Shown: positions 47,811 through 58,426 of the stretch, one piece after another
Numbering within the stretch: the stretch's first letter is position 1
Layout: every line of letters starts with the position of its first letter
NCBI GenBank assembly: GCA_006538405.1
Contig: BJKQ01000005.1
Span: forward strand, 2,356,001 to 2,420,000
Direction of reading: 5' to 3'
DNA from: Hansfordia pulvinata
Taxonomy: Eukaryota > Ascomycota > Sordariomycetes > Xylariales
DNA: 64,000 nt
Position numbers and translations under genes: made by a program
The notes under the pieces: model-generated
The model's database searches: none
Seen by the model: the letters and a program-made list of their open reading frames with translations, nothing else
What the model was told of the DNA's origin: nothing

Positions 47811-48957
47811 TCATTTACACACCCAAATTGAGCCGTTGATTTTCAAGTGCTGCCCGCCATTCATGACTGTTATACTGAAATCTCTCGCCGTGTTACGTAG
47901 TGATGGTAACGGTTGCGACGATAGCCCAGCCCTCGAGCTCTCGATGAGCCCCATTTCGTTCTCGCACCGGAAGGCGACCTCCTCAGCTGCAAACTCTAGG
48001 GCAGCTTCTTCTCCGTGGCCGTCGGCACCGAGCGATCGCATGCGCACCGGGCCGTTGCGGTGCCGCGGGAGATGGGTGCGCGAGCCGCCTGGCGGCGGCG
48101 CCGGCTTGTCCGGCTGGCGTGATCGCAGCGAGAACATGCCTCCAAGCCAACGCTTCTTCTTGCTGTTCTTCTGCGGCGACTGGTCGGATTCCCGGGGATA
48201 CCAGAGCGGGTTCCGGCTCTCGGGGCCGTCCTCCAACAGCTGCTCTGCCTCATCTGCTCTCAGCAGGTCCAGCAGCCGGCGGGCCAGCGCCTCGTCATCC
48301 CACCACAGCGTGTCGGGGGGTTCTCTTCTGTCCTGTGTGGGCTCTGCCTTCTCGCCCATCTTCTTCCCGCCTCCCCTCCTCCTCCTGATCTCGTGGCCCC
48401 CGCCCTCGCCCTCCTCGTCTGCCGCGCCACCGCCGGCGGCGACGAAGACGCGGACGACCCGCGCGTCCAGCACCACCGCCGCCACGGCCCCGTCCGGCGC
48501 CCGCCGCCAACACGTCTCGTCATCCAGCCCGCTCAGCCGGGCCGACTCGGGCAGCGGCGCCGCCGCGGGGACCAGGAACCAGCGGACGACGGCCGCCCGG
48601 CTGCTGCTGCTACGAGAGTGCTGCTGCCGAGCTGCTGCCGCCGCCGCCGCCGTTGTCGTCGTAGTCCCAGTCAGCGTGGGCAGCGTCGCCGCCAGGGCCA
48701 GCATCTCCTCGGCGCGGGCAGCACGGCGGCCTCGAGGACCTGCCTGTCGCGGCGGGCCCGCGAGGAGGCGCCCTCGGCGGCGCGGCGCTGCAGCGCGTCG
48801 AGGCGGGACCGTAGCAGAAGAGCGGCGGCGGCGGCGGCGGGCGCCGGGCGGGGCTGGGCGAGGAGGAGGCGGGCGCCGGCGCCGGGTCGGGTGCGGTGGG
48901 GGAGTAGGCGGGCGGCGGCGGGTGCATCGGCTCTTCTTTGCCGGGGTCGGTCGTCAT
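47811..48957 (-). CDS. Low-complexity hypothetical protein, multiply frameshifted
   Basis: Three overlapping frames together encode what looks like one protein. Frame 1 begins at ATG 48957 (MTTDPGKEEPMHPPPP) and runs to FCYGP. Frame 2 encodes RLDALQRRAAEGASSRARRD. Frame 3 starts near AEEMLALAATLPTL and runs to 47811. Both changes are cured by one extra C, at 48805-48807 and at 48716-48718, giving about 382 residues. A third break is possible near 47935, because the next frame reads ELEGWAIVATVTITT and stops at 47893, a more natural end than the Ser-rich tail. Conserved-looking pieces are WFLVPAAAPLP, VVLDARVVRVFVA and WWDDEALARRLLDLL; the family is unknown. Very GC-rich. With two or three lesions it could be a real pseudogene or a poorly assembled stretch. 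Confidence 0.5.
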
Positions 48958-51802
48958 TTTTTCTCGTGCTGTCGGCGGTGTGTAGATGGGTGTGTGTGTG
49001 TGTATGGCTGGGTTCGAGGTCGTTGAGGGGGGGGAGAGGTGATGAACGATTGGGACACGGGGACTTTACGGCGCGGCTTTCGGAACTCGAGGCTGGGGCA
49101 AGTTCTTGAGGTTTGCTGAGAACATGAAATGGCAGATGTAGAGTCTACTGGTCGCTGGCGCAGGTTGGCTTCCGTGGTGGTTCGGTTCTCGGTTCTGCGG
49201 GACGAGTGAGAGGGGGTCATTCAGGGGCACCGACCGAGATGAACAGGCAGTCAGTCTGCCGCGGGAGACGGGCCGGAGGGGTGGAACGAAACCCGGGACG
49301 GAGTGCAGGCAGCTCGGTGCCAGCGGTGGTGTGAGCAGTTGCCCGCCCCCTTAAGGGCCTACTCGTACACGAGATCTGACGTCTCCGTCACTCGCGACCG
49401 GCCTTTCCATGCTGGGCCTCTGGAGGTTGCTGTGCCTCGTTTGCGCAGCCCCCCCGAGACGGGGGGGTGGCCGAGCGGCTATCCCCAAACTGCGCGAAGC
49501 CATGGCCCATGGGGATCCATCCAGCCATGGCGTCCCAGCTCGCGCTCGCGGCGGATTCATCGGGAGCACGGCACGAGCACGAGCACGAGCACGAGCACAG
49601 TGTCGTGCCGGGTTTTCCGTGGGTGGTGCCAAGAAGAAGAAGAAGAAGAAGAGGGGGACAGCCGGGCGAAACACGGAGCATCATCACTGTTTGCGACTTT
49701 GGTGGCGTGATACAATACTGCACGGCACCATGGGCTGGTCTGCCTGATGACAGGCTCACCAGTCAGCCCCGACTCGGCAATTACTGGATTGGGGCCCCCC
49801 GCTCAAGGCAGCTTCAACGGCCGAAAAGGGCGCCCCGAGAGAGAAGGGGGGAAAAAACACGAGGAGACGGCACCGGCGAAAGCAGCCAGGATCATGATAT
49901 ACTCCCATCCATGGCTCATCTGCCCCGGCTGTGTGGAGGGGCTATGTGACGGTTCAGCCCAACCGCGCAGACCTCCTCGTTGCCTCTGCACAGCCACCTT
50001 TTTTGCCTTCTTAAGTTTAAGTTGCAGATGATGCGCGCAGACCGGGGCGCCAAATAGCGGCGCTCATCCGTTGCCGGAAAATCATCAGGGTCGGGACCTG
50101 AGGCGAACAGGTCAGCCTAATAATGCCCAGAACCATCCATCCCCTTTTCCCCCCAAAGGCCTTTGTTTGCCTATCCCTCATGGTACCTCCCTCACTTCCA
50201 TGTTTGCCCTTGATGTGCCTTACGTAATCCATCCCCAGTAGGTACCCCGTACGAGACGAGACCAATACTCCATTCCTAGGTACCTTACCTATACTCGTGA
50301 GTCGTAGGTGTGTGATTGCCGGCGACCTCACTGGATGAATGTTCGTACCTTGAGCTCTCTACCACCCAGCTACGCTCGTCTTGCCTTGCCTCCTTATGGA
50401 TTAATTAATTAATAAATAAATTAGACGATGAACTTGGAGCGCCGCCCGGGAAATGCTGTGCCGAGCGTCAGGGCGTGTCTTGCGAGAGTATACCCCGTAA
50501 GAGCACGAGTATGCTCACCTTAGGTACTCGTGTGCCTCTCACCGGATCACGGGGGTGTCGCCATGTCCCCCCCGCATATGCTTAGCAAGATACGATACTC
50601 TTAGCATAGCGCGCCCGGCAAGCCACGTGGGTAATCTCGATGAATGAGCCAAAAGCGGCCTTCTCTCCCACTCGTCTCGTACGAGTTAGCTCGGGTGCCG
50701 TACCTATTTCTTTCATTATAGTACTCGGAGCTGCTTAACTGACATGGGCATGCACCATGGGAGCACTGCCTGGCTGGGTGGCACGGGTGGGTATGGGGCT
50801 CTGCTGAACCGTTCCCCTCTCCAGCTCTTTTGTCGATCAGGGCTCCACCGCGCCTCCCTCTCGTGCTTGAGGCGTGCTCCAGTCATCATACCGATCACCC
50901 GTAAACACATGCAGTCGGCAAGATCGTCACGCAGATACGGGACCGACAGAGTACGGATACTCGTGCGGCCGAGCCACAGTAGGTAGTTACATGGTAGTCG
51001 CCCGGGTGCCAGGGGCGAGCGTTACGTACGTTGGACGACCTTTCCCAGTCGGCGACGCGGACACACTGACCGGCTCCCTCAACTCGACACGAGTCGACGC
51101 CCGGGTGTGCAGGCGGCACAGAGGCTTGGGGGCCTGCGCCCGACAGTGAGTGCGATGGGGGCTCGGTGAGGTATCCGCACACTCGCGGACCTTGTCCCAA
51201 TCATCCCCCTCTCCGGTGAATCCATCGAGGCTGCGAGGCTGCCACGGCCAACTCGAAAACGCCGGGCCCAGGGATGTACGAGTATGGTGAGCGTGAGCCC
51301 AACGATCGACCCAAGCCGTGCGCAGCGTCGTCGGGCCGCCAATGAGAGAGAGAGAGCCGCATGTGCACAGCCCCCAGGCCGTCCGTCAGGGGGAGACAGG
51401 GCGGACTGTCGAGCCCACAGCTAGTTAACCCTCCCTCCCCACACGGGCAATGAGAGCCCATCAGCCCTCGCCAAAACTGCTTGCGCAGCCTCGCAATCTC
51501 GCGTAGTCTGGCGCGCGCTTGGTCTTGGGGGGGAGAGAGAGGGCGGATCGTGAGTCATTTTAGGAGACGCCCCAGTCGTATAAGAAGAAAACGCATCCCC
51601 TCTGAGCGGGAGCCTGCCGCTGGCCGCCCATTGATTGTTGGACGACTTTGAAAGAAAAAAAAAAAAACAGCCCTGCCGTTGCTTCAGCTTCACCGACATT
51701 ATTACCTAGCCTTGACAGTACTCGCCCGGGGATCCAGCCCATCTCGACAGCATATACATTACGTACCCAAGAACTCGCCCGTGCGGGAGCACCACCGGCA
51801 AG
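48958..51802. other. Intergenic region
   Basis: No supported gene in 2.8 kb. It contains a (CACGAG)n tandem at about 49570-49598, TACTCGTA at 49360, TACGAGTA at 51277, an A/T-rich ATTAATTAATTAATAAATAAAT patch at about 50400-50422, and GGTACCTTACCT words near 50278-50290. Confidence 0.5.
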
Positions 51803-53779
51803 ATGAGCTACAGAATCGCCAACCCGACGAGTACCTTGCCATCACGGGCATGGGCATCAATGCCGTGCGCATCACAAAGTCGGCATGGGTCTGGCCCTTC
51901 CAGCGCTGCAAGCGCTTCTCCGTGCAGCCGCACGACTACGCCATGAACCTGCAGGGTAAGCTCAAGCCGGGACACCGGCTCAGAGGCGAGGATTGTCGGT
52001 ACCTGACTGACGTTTGTCTGCAGCCATGACCAAGGAGAAACTCCAGTTCCTTTTGCCCGTCGTCTTCACCATAGGCCCGTGAGTACCTACCTCCCTCTCT
52101 ATTCCCCCCCATCAGTGTCAAGCAAGCCTGGCTTCTAGCTCAGAAGAGCGCTCGCTAACCGTTGTCGCCGCAGTGATGTCAACCAGCGCGGGGCCAACGC
52201 CGTCAGCCGCAGCCGGAACGCGGACGCTCACGATAACGAGGAGGACCGCGGCGACTCGCTGATGCGGTTCGCCATGCTGCTGACCGAGTCGACGTCGTCG
52301 CAGGACCAACAGAAGGGCGCCCACTTCCTGGAGAACATCGTCAAGGGCGTCATCGAGGGCGAGACGCGCGTGCTCGTCTCCAGCATGACCATGGAGGAGA
52401 TCTTTGCCGAGCGCGAGGAGTTCAAGCGCCGCATCTTCAAGAACATCCAGAGTGAGCTGGATCAGTTTGGGCTCAAGGTCGGTTTTTCCCCCCCTCTTTT
52501 CCCCCCACTAGTTGAATCAATTCCCCCTTCGGAAGAGTTCACAGAGGCGTATGGGCAGCGAAGACGTCGGTGCTAACAGGGTGGGGGGGAATCCCTACCA
52601 CAGATTTACAACGCCAACGTGAAGGAGCTCAAAGACGCCGCCGACTCGACTTACTTCCAGTCCCTCTCGCAGAAGGCGCACGAAGGCGCCACGAACCAGG
52701 CCCGTAAGTGATTCCCCTGTCGCGTGTGCTTAGAAAATGTCTCCGATGCTGACGTTGGAGCACCAGGAATCGACGTTGCCGAGGCGCAGCTGAAGGGCAA
52801 CGTTGGCGAAGCCGAGCGCCACGGGACGCAAGAGCAGGCCATTGCGCAGATGTACGTTGCTTGACCGGCCCCCTTGGCCCTTTCTCTTTCTTTCTTTCTT
52901 TCTTTCTTCTTCCCCCGACTGACACATCCGAAACCCCACAGCAACGCAGACACGGCGGTCAAGAAGACAGAGCGGGACGTGGAGCGGGCCAAGGCGGAGG
53001 CGAACCTGGACCGGGAGAAGACGATGCTGAACCGGGACGTGGAGATTGCGCGGATCCAGGCGCGGCGCGAGACGCAGGCGCAGGACGAGGAGCTCAAGCG
53101 CAACGTCGAGAAGAAGCGCGCGGCGGCGGAGCTCGAGCGGCTGCGCGCGACGGACGTGGTGCAGGCCGAGATTGAGCGCGAGGCGCGGCAGCAGGCCTCG
53201 GACGCGGCGGCGTACGAGGTGCAGGGGGAGGCGCGGGCGGCGTACGACCGCAGCATCCGCGAGGCCGACGCCGTGGCCTACAAGACCAAGGTCGACGCCG
53301 ACGCCGAGCTCGACCGCGGGCTCAAGGAGGCCGAGGCCATGGCCGCCATGGCCGGCGCGTACGAGCGCATGAGCGGCGCCCTGGGCGGCCCGGCCGGCCT
53401 GCTGCAGTACATCATGATCGAGAAGGGCACGTACGTCGAGCTGGCCAAGGCCAACGCCGCCGCCATCCAGGGCCTACAGCCCAAGATCTCGGTGTGGAAC
53501 ACGGGCGCCGAGGCCGGGGGCCCCGCCGCCGCCGCCGGGGCCGAGGGGAGCGGGGCCGGCCCGCAGGCCACGATGCGCAACCTGTACCAGATGCTGCCGC
53601 CTCTCATGTCCACCATCAACGAGCAGACGGGCATCACGCTGCCCGAGTGGCAGTTCGGCCGCCTCAACAACAACAACAACAACAACACTCATGCGGGCCC
53701 TTCTCAGTCCCCCGCGGCGGGCAAGACGCACGGTGTCGAGGGGGCCGCCTACACCAACGGGGCGTACGTCGAGGCGTAG
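51803..53779 (+). CDS. floA: Flotillin-like SPFH/PHB protein, one frameshift
   Basis: A membrane-microdomain scaffold of the flotillin family, about 511 residues when corrected, in six exons: 51803-51955, 52024-52078, 52174-52477, 52604-52703, 52767-52851 and 52942-53779. The SPFH domain contains PDEYLAITGMGI, KLQFLLPVVFTIGP, GETRVLVSSMTMEEIFAERE and IQSELDQFGLKIYNANVKEL. A long Glu/Ala/Arg-rich coiled coil follows, then the end with GLLQYIMIEKGTY and seven consecutive Asn. The natural start ATG at 51803 (MSYRIANP) is out of frame with the rest. One extra C in the CCC at 51823-51825 restores it, and no other in-frame ATG exists upstream. Intron 3 has the unusual donor GTCGGT, and intron 5 a (TTTC)n tract. 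Its role in hyphal tip membranes is known from Aspergillus homologues. Confidence 0.85.
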
Positions 53780-54635
53780 GTCCGGTCATGATGGTCGGTG
53801 TCTTTTTTTTCCTTTGTAGCTGCTATAGCAAGTCGTTTAGGCCGGCATCCGTGCAATGATACCATTTCTTTCCTCCGTTCCCAGGCGTCCCGACTCGAAT
53901 CTTTGGTGGTGCGTGCCAGACGTAGCTTGGCAGATGAGGCCGGTGGGGGTGGTGGCCGTAATATGACGTCTGTGTCTCCGGAATTCGGTCTAACAGGAGT
54001 GAAATTGGTTTTCACAATGCACACTGGACTCGGTTGTAGAGAAATGAGATGCTCCGCTCGGGAACAGGCTGAGATCGGTTGGCCATGTCGAGCTGAGGTG
54101 CTGCTGGTATGCTGGTCTCTTCAATCTCGTCGAGGCTTCGGTATGGTCATAATCTGAGCTTTTCGTGGCATAATTAAGAATCAAAGCCTCTGATATTGAT
54201 GTCTGGCATGCTGCATGCATGTATCTCGACAGCACTGGGCAAAAACTTGATGAGAAGTCGAAGAAGGGCTCGTGAGAAAGTGCTTCATGTTTGACAGACG
54301 GTCTCACTGGGAATCCCTGGGTTCATGTACTCGTAAAAGTGGTGAAAGTGGCAGACACACAGCTCGCCCGGGGCTAGTCCCGAAATGGATGGTGGGGGTG
54401 CAGCAGGCAAGCACATCTGATTATTTTCCGCGGAAAGAACGACGCAGCAGAAAAGTAAGGGCTCACATGCACCGTAACGCCGCCGACGTCGTCGCCAGCC
54501 TCGTTTGCTTCGTCTCGGCCGTCGCCCCGCAGCATCACCGTCGTCCTCCCACAGCGCCGGCTCACAGCTCGCTTGCTGAACATCCCCTGGCCGCCGCGTC
54601 CCAATTGGCTCGGCGCATTGCGCCGCCATCACAGG
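53780..54635. other. Intergenic region upstream of trm6
   Basis: 856 bp holding the flotillin 3' UTR and trm6 promoter. TACTCGTA lies at 54328-54335. No further gene seen. Confidence 0.5.
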
Positions 54636-56663
54636 ATGCACTCCCTCGTCCAGCCCGACGGCTGGGTGGCCCTCAAGCTGCCCTCGGGCAATCTGCGTGT
54701 GCTTCAGGTCGCGCCCAACACGTATGGCCTCCCTCTCGTCTCCTCGTCTGATCCCCTCCGTTCAAGTAAGTGGCCGTCTGGCGTATTGACTGGCATTCCT
54801 CCAGCACGATATCCCTGGGCAAATACGGCTCGTTCCCCAGCAACCTCATCATCAACCGCCCCTTCCACCTTACGTATGAGCTCGTCGACCGCCAGCCCCC
54901 GAGACCTTCAACCGCCTCCGAGTCGTCCCTGCCCACGAGCTGTATGCCGACATCTTGTCATCTTCCGACTCGTCCGACCAAGGCCTCCCGGCGCCTGTTG
55001 CGAATGACCCCGACGCCGACGCCCCCGACGCCCCCGACAACAACGATGGCGGGGCGGACGTTGACGATGAGTACGCCCTCGTCGACCCCGAGTCTGGCAC
55101 CGTCGTCGCCAAAGCCGATCGAGCCGGCCTGGCTGCGGACATTGCCACCGCCGATACCGCTGCGCTCGCTGCCGCCGCCGCCGCCGACCCGGACCCCGCC
55201 ACCCAGGCCCTGACCCTCGCCGAGATTGAGGCGCTCAAGCGCGACGGGACCGACGCCGGCAAGGCCCTCATTGCCAAGCTGATCCTCTCCCACTCGGCCA
55301 TCGACCAGAAGACCCAGTACTCCCTCGCCAAGTACAAGCTGTTGAAGACGCGCAAGTACATCCGCCGCTTCTCCGTGCTGCCCCTCGACCTGCCCATGCT
55401 CGACCACTGGCTGCTCGAGGAGAAGGACCCGGGCAAGATCCTCGATATGCGCGAGGAAATGGTGGCTCTCCTTGGCTGCTGGGGCAACGTACATTTCGCT
55501 GCGGCCCTGAAGGTGACAGGCAGGCCGCAATCAGAAGGACAGGCATTGCAGGCAGAGCAGGCGGAACAAGCTGAGGGGAGCGGTGAGCTCGAGGCTCCCC
55601 AGGCCGGGCGGTGGCTCGTTGTGGACGACACCGGCGGTCTTCTCGTCGCCGCCATGGCAGAGCGCATGGGCGTGCTGTACCCCGAAAACAGCGATAGCAA
55701 TGCGCCCGCCCCGGGTGCTTCGAAGCAGAAAAAGGAATGCGCCGAGCGGCCGAAGCCGGATCCCGAAGCCAACCCTCCCCAGTCTGAATCCCAAGACACG
55801 AAACCGGCCGCAGACGCCGACACGACCTCTCCTGCCCAGACACAACCCGCCAAGGAGAGGGACGCCAGAAATCGATGGGACGACCTGCATGTGCCCTATG
55901 CCCGGACCAACACGCTGACGCTGGTACACGCCAACTCGCAACCCAACATCAGCTACCTGCGCTACTTCGACTTCGACATTGCCAACCCGCTGCAGCCGTC
56001 CTCGCACCCGCTCGCCAGCCACCTCATGACGATATCCTGGCTGCAGATGCTCGAGCCCGGCCTCGACTCGACCTACTCCTCGACGCCGCCCTCGGCGACG
56101 CCCGACGAGCTGCGCTCCTGGAAGGCCAACAAGCGCGGGACGTACCACCGCAAGCGCCGCCGCTGGGCCCGGATCCGCCACGTCGTCGACGACACGCGGC
56201 GCGGGGGCTTCTCGGGGCTCGTCGTCGCCAGCACGATGGACCCCGTCTCGGTCCTGCGGCACGCCGCCCCGCTGCTGGCCGGCGGCGCCCCCGTCGCCAT
56301 CTACTCGCAGTCCGTCGAGCCCCTGACCGCCCTGGCCGACTGCTACAGCATCGCGCGCCGCGCCGCCTGGGTGTCCAGCCCGCCCGCCGAGGCCGCCGGC
56401 CGCTCCCCGAGGAGCTCGAGCACTGGCCCGGCACCGACGACTTCCCCCTCAACCCGTCCCTGCTGCTGGGCGCCGCCGTCCAGACCAGCCGCGTCCGCCG
56501 GTGGCAGGCCCTCCCGGGCCGCACGCACCCGCTCATGACCAGCCGCGGCGGGCCCGAGGGGTACGTCTTCACCGCGTGGCGCGTCAAGCCCGCCGAGGGC
56601 AAGGTCGAGGCCAGGGGCAAGCAGCGCACGAGGAAGCGCAAGGCCGAAGGTGAGGCTCAGTGA
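54636..56663 (+). CDS. trm6: tRNA m1A58 methyltransferase subunit Trm6, two frameshifts
   Basis: The non-catalytic, tRNA-binding subunit (Gcd10/Trm6) that works with Trm61 to make 1-methyladenosine at tRNA position 58. Exon 1 is 54636-54721 and exon 2 is 54805-56663. The join gives PNTTISLGKYGSFPSNLI, a family hallmark. Further matches are LTLAEIEALKRDGTDAGKAL, TQYSLAKYKLLKTRKYIRRF, ISYLRYFDFDIANPLQPSSH and the end HWPGTDDFPLNPSLLLGA with RTHPLMTSRGGPEGYVFTAW. A Lys/Arg-rich tail follows. The frame slips at the C runs 54896-54900 and 56405-56408. One extra C at each gives an uninterrupted protein of about 648 residues. Both sides of each slip are conserved, so a true pseudogene is unlikely for this essential-type gene. 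Confidence 0.88.
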
Positions 56664-57558
56664 TTTTTTTTCTTTCCTTTTGAAGAAGCCAACAGGAGGG
56701 AGGGGTTTGGAAAAGTTGTCGCGTCTTGAGTAAGAATTTTGCCCCACGAGGGTCCGGCGAGCTTACTCGCGATAGAAAGAGATGGGGCACAACAAGGCGG
56801 GTGAGTGGGCATTCAAATTGGTTTTCTCATTTTGGGGGCGTTCAATATGGCTTTTTATACCCTTCAGCTGGGTTGTCAGTTTGGCATGTAAGTGCACCGC
56901 GTGAATAAGATGAGAGAGGTAGCATCAAGAAGGAGTGCAATGGATTAATAAGACGCAGAGCCAGCATAGACGTCTTCTTCTGCTGCTCCTGCGCTCGAAT
57001 CGCCTTCTGCTGTTCAGCCATCTTGAAAATATCTGAATGGCACCGTGGATCTGTATGTTCGTGTTACGGAAAGATGAAAGAGTCCACCGCTCTGGCAGGA
57101 TAGCCAGTGACGTGGCACCTTCAGTGCCGCCTCGTCCCCTCTCCGTCTTTTTGTTCACTGGAGCAGCAAGAGAGTCACGAAAGTCCTGCGACTTAGCGCT
57201 CATCAACGGGCCCGCGCTCTCTTACGCCACGGTGTTGCTGCATGAATGAAGTCATCGATCCGAGCTAGGACGATCGGATAGACGAGCAGCCATGTCATAA
57301 CCTTCCATATGTCCGCAGTCCTCAGCTGAATAGGTGTGCAGCCGGCAGATATCGCGATCAGGCTGTTCCCCGTCCACATTCACTCGTGGGCTACAACGCC
57401 TATAGCTCTAGCTCTGAGGAAGCAGACAGATTGATGGTCTTTGAAATTTGAAAGCCTCTTCTACTTTTGGGCATCGTCATTCCTCAATTAACAGAACGAG
57501 AAGGTGAAACAATAAAAAGGTTAGTCGGCATCCTGCTAAACCACGCCTCACTCGCCCT
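56664..57558. other. Convergent intergenic region
   Basis: 895 bp between the trm6 and arpc3 stop codons. I see no gene, repeat or RNA in it. Confidence 0.5.
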
Positions 57559-58426
57559 CTACAGCGACTTGCCCATGAATTTGCGTTTGGTGAAGCTCAG
57601 CCACCACTTGCTGGGCTTGCCGTCGCCGCCCTCCTCGTAGACGCGGGCCAGCAGCCGCGTGGCCAGCTCCTGGCGCACCTGGGCGAGGTACAGGCGCAGC
57701 TGCTCGGCGTCCTGGCGGTCGCGCGGGGGCTCGTACATCTATGGGAAAGCGAATTGGAGGTCAGCTTTCCTTCTTCTTCTTCGATGTTTGCTAGTTCCTT
57801 TTTTCTTATTCCTCGTTCATTCCGTCCGACCCAGGTGGATATTGAAACGTGACAAAAGGGAGGAGGGAGTCTGATAGGCGGAGAATATGAAAGGGGGGGG
57901 AGGGCGCACCTGGTTCAGAGGAAAACCCGGGTCGCCGGGGATGGCAAAGTTGAGGTCGAGGGCGGTGTTGGTGACCTCCTTTGTGGCGTCGCGGACGCCG
58001 TGGTTGGGGCGGATGCGGCCGAGGCACTCGCTGACGAAGAGAATGCCGTAGATGAGCAGGCGGTCGGCGGGGCCCTGGATCTCAAAGTTGCGGAAGAAGG
58101 TGTTGGCGCGGAAGAGCGAGAGGACCTCGTCGAGGATGTCGTAGCTCTCCGAGTCCGGGTCGGGCGAGTCCTGGGGCCCGGCCAACGACGGGTCGGCGGG
58201 CAGGACGTAGGCCGGCCCGCGGGTCTTGGTGCGCAGGGGCAGCAGGGGCACGTTGCCGATCAGGCGAGGGACGTTGGGGTCCTCGTTGAACATGGAGTTG
58301 TAGGCCTGGGGGTCGCGGGCGTCCGGGAACGGGTCAGCTAGCTGTGCGGTGCGCGGTGGCCGGCGGGGCCATTGCGGTGCGGGGAGAGGATCAGGGGCGG
58401 GCGGATGGGCTGTGACGCACCGGCAT
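57559..58426 (-). CDS. arpc3: Arp2/3 complex subunit ARPC3 (p21)
   Basis: The 21-kDa subunit of the actin-nucleating Arp2/3 complex (Arc18 in yeast), acting at cortical actin patches. The product has 193 residues in three exons: 58426-58421 (only ATG CCG), 58305-57910 and 57738-57559, with introns of 115 and 171 bp. The joined start MPAYNSMFNEDPNVPRLIGN fits the family, as do LPLRTKTRGPA, EIQGPADRLLIYG and the C-terminal KPSKWWLSFTKRKFMGKSL. The choice of the two-codon first exon rests on a good GTGCGT donor, an acceptor CCCCCAG and the conserved MPAY start. Starting instead at the Met of MFNEDPN would lose six residues. No defect seen. Confidence 0.93.

Noticed and set aside
41001..48957. 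A biosynthetic gene cluster around the P450
   Set aside because: No polyketide synthase, peptide synthetase, terpene enzyme, transporter or cluster regulator is adjacent; neighbours are housekeeping genes.
49466..49560. GGTGGCCGAGCGGCTA, resembling the D-arm of a Ser/Leu tRNA
   Set aside because: No matching acceptor stem, anticodon stem or T arm follows within tRNA length.
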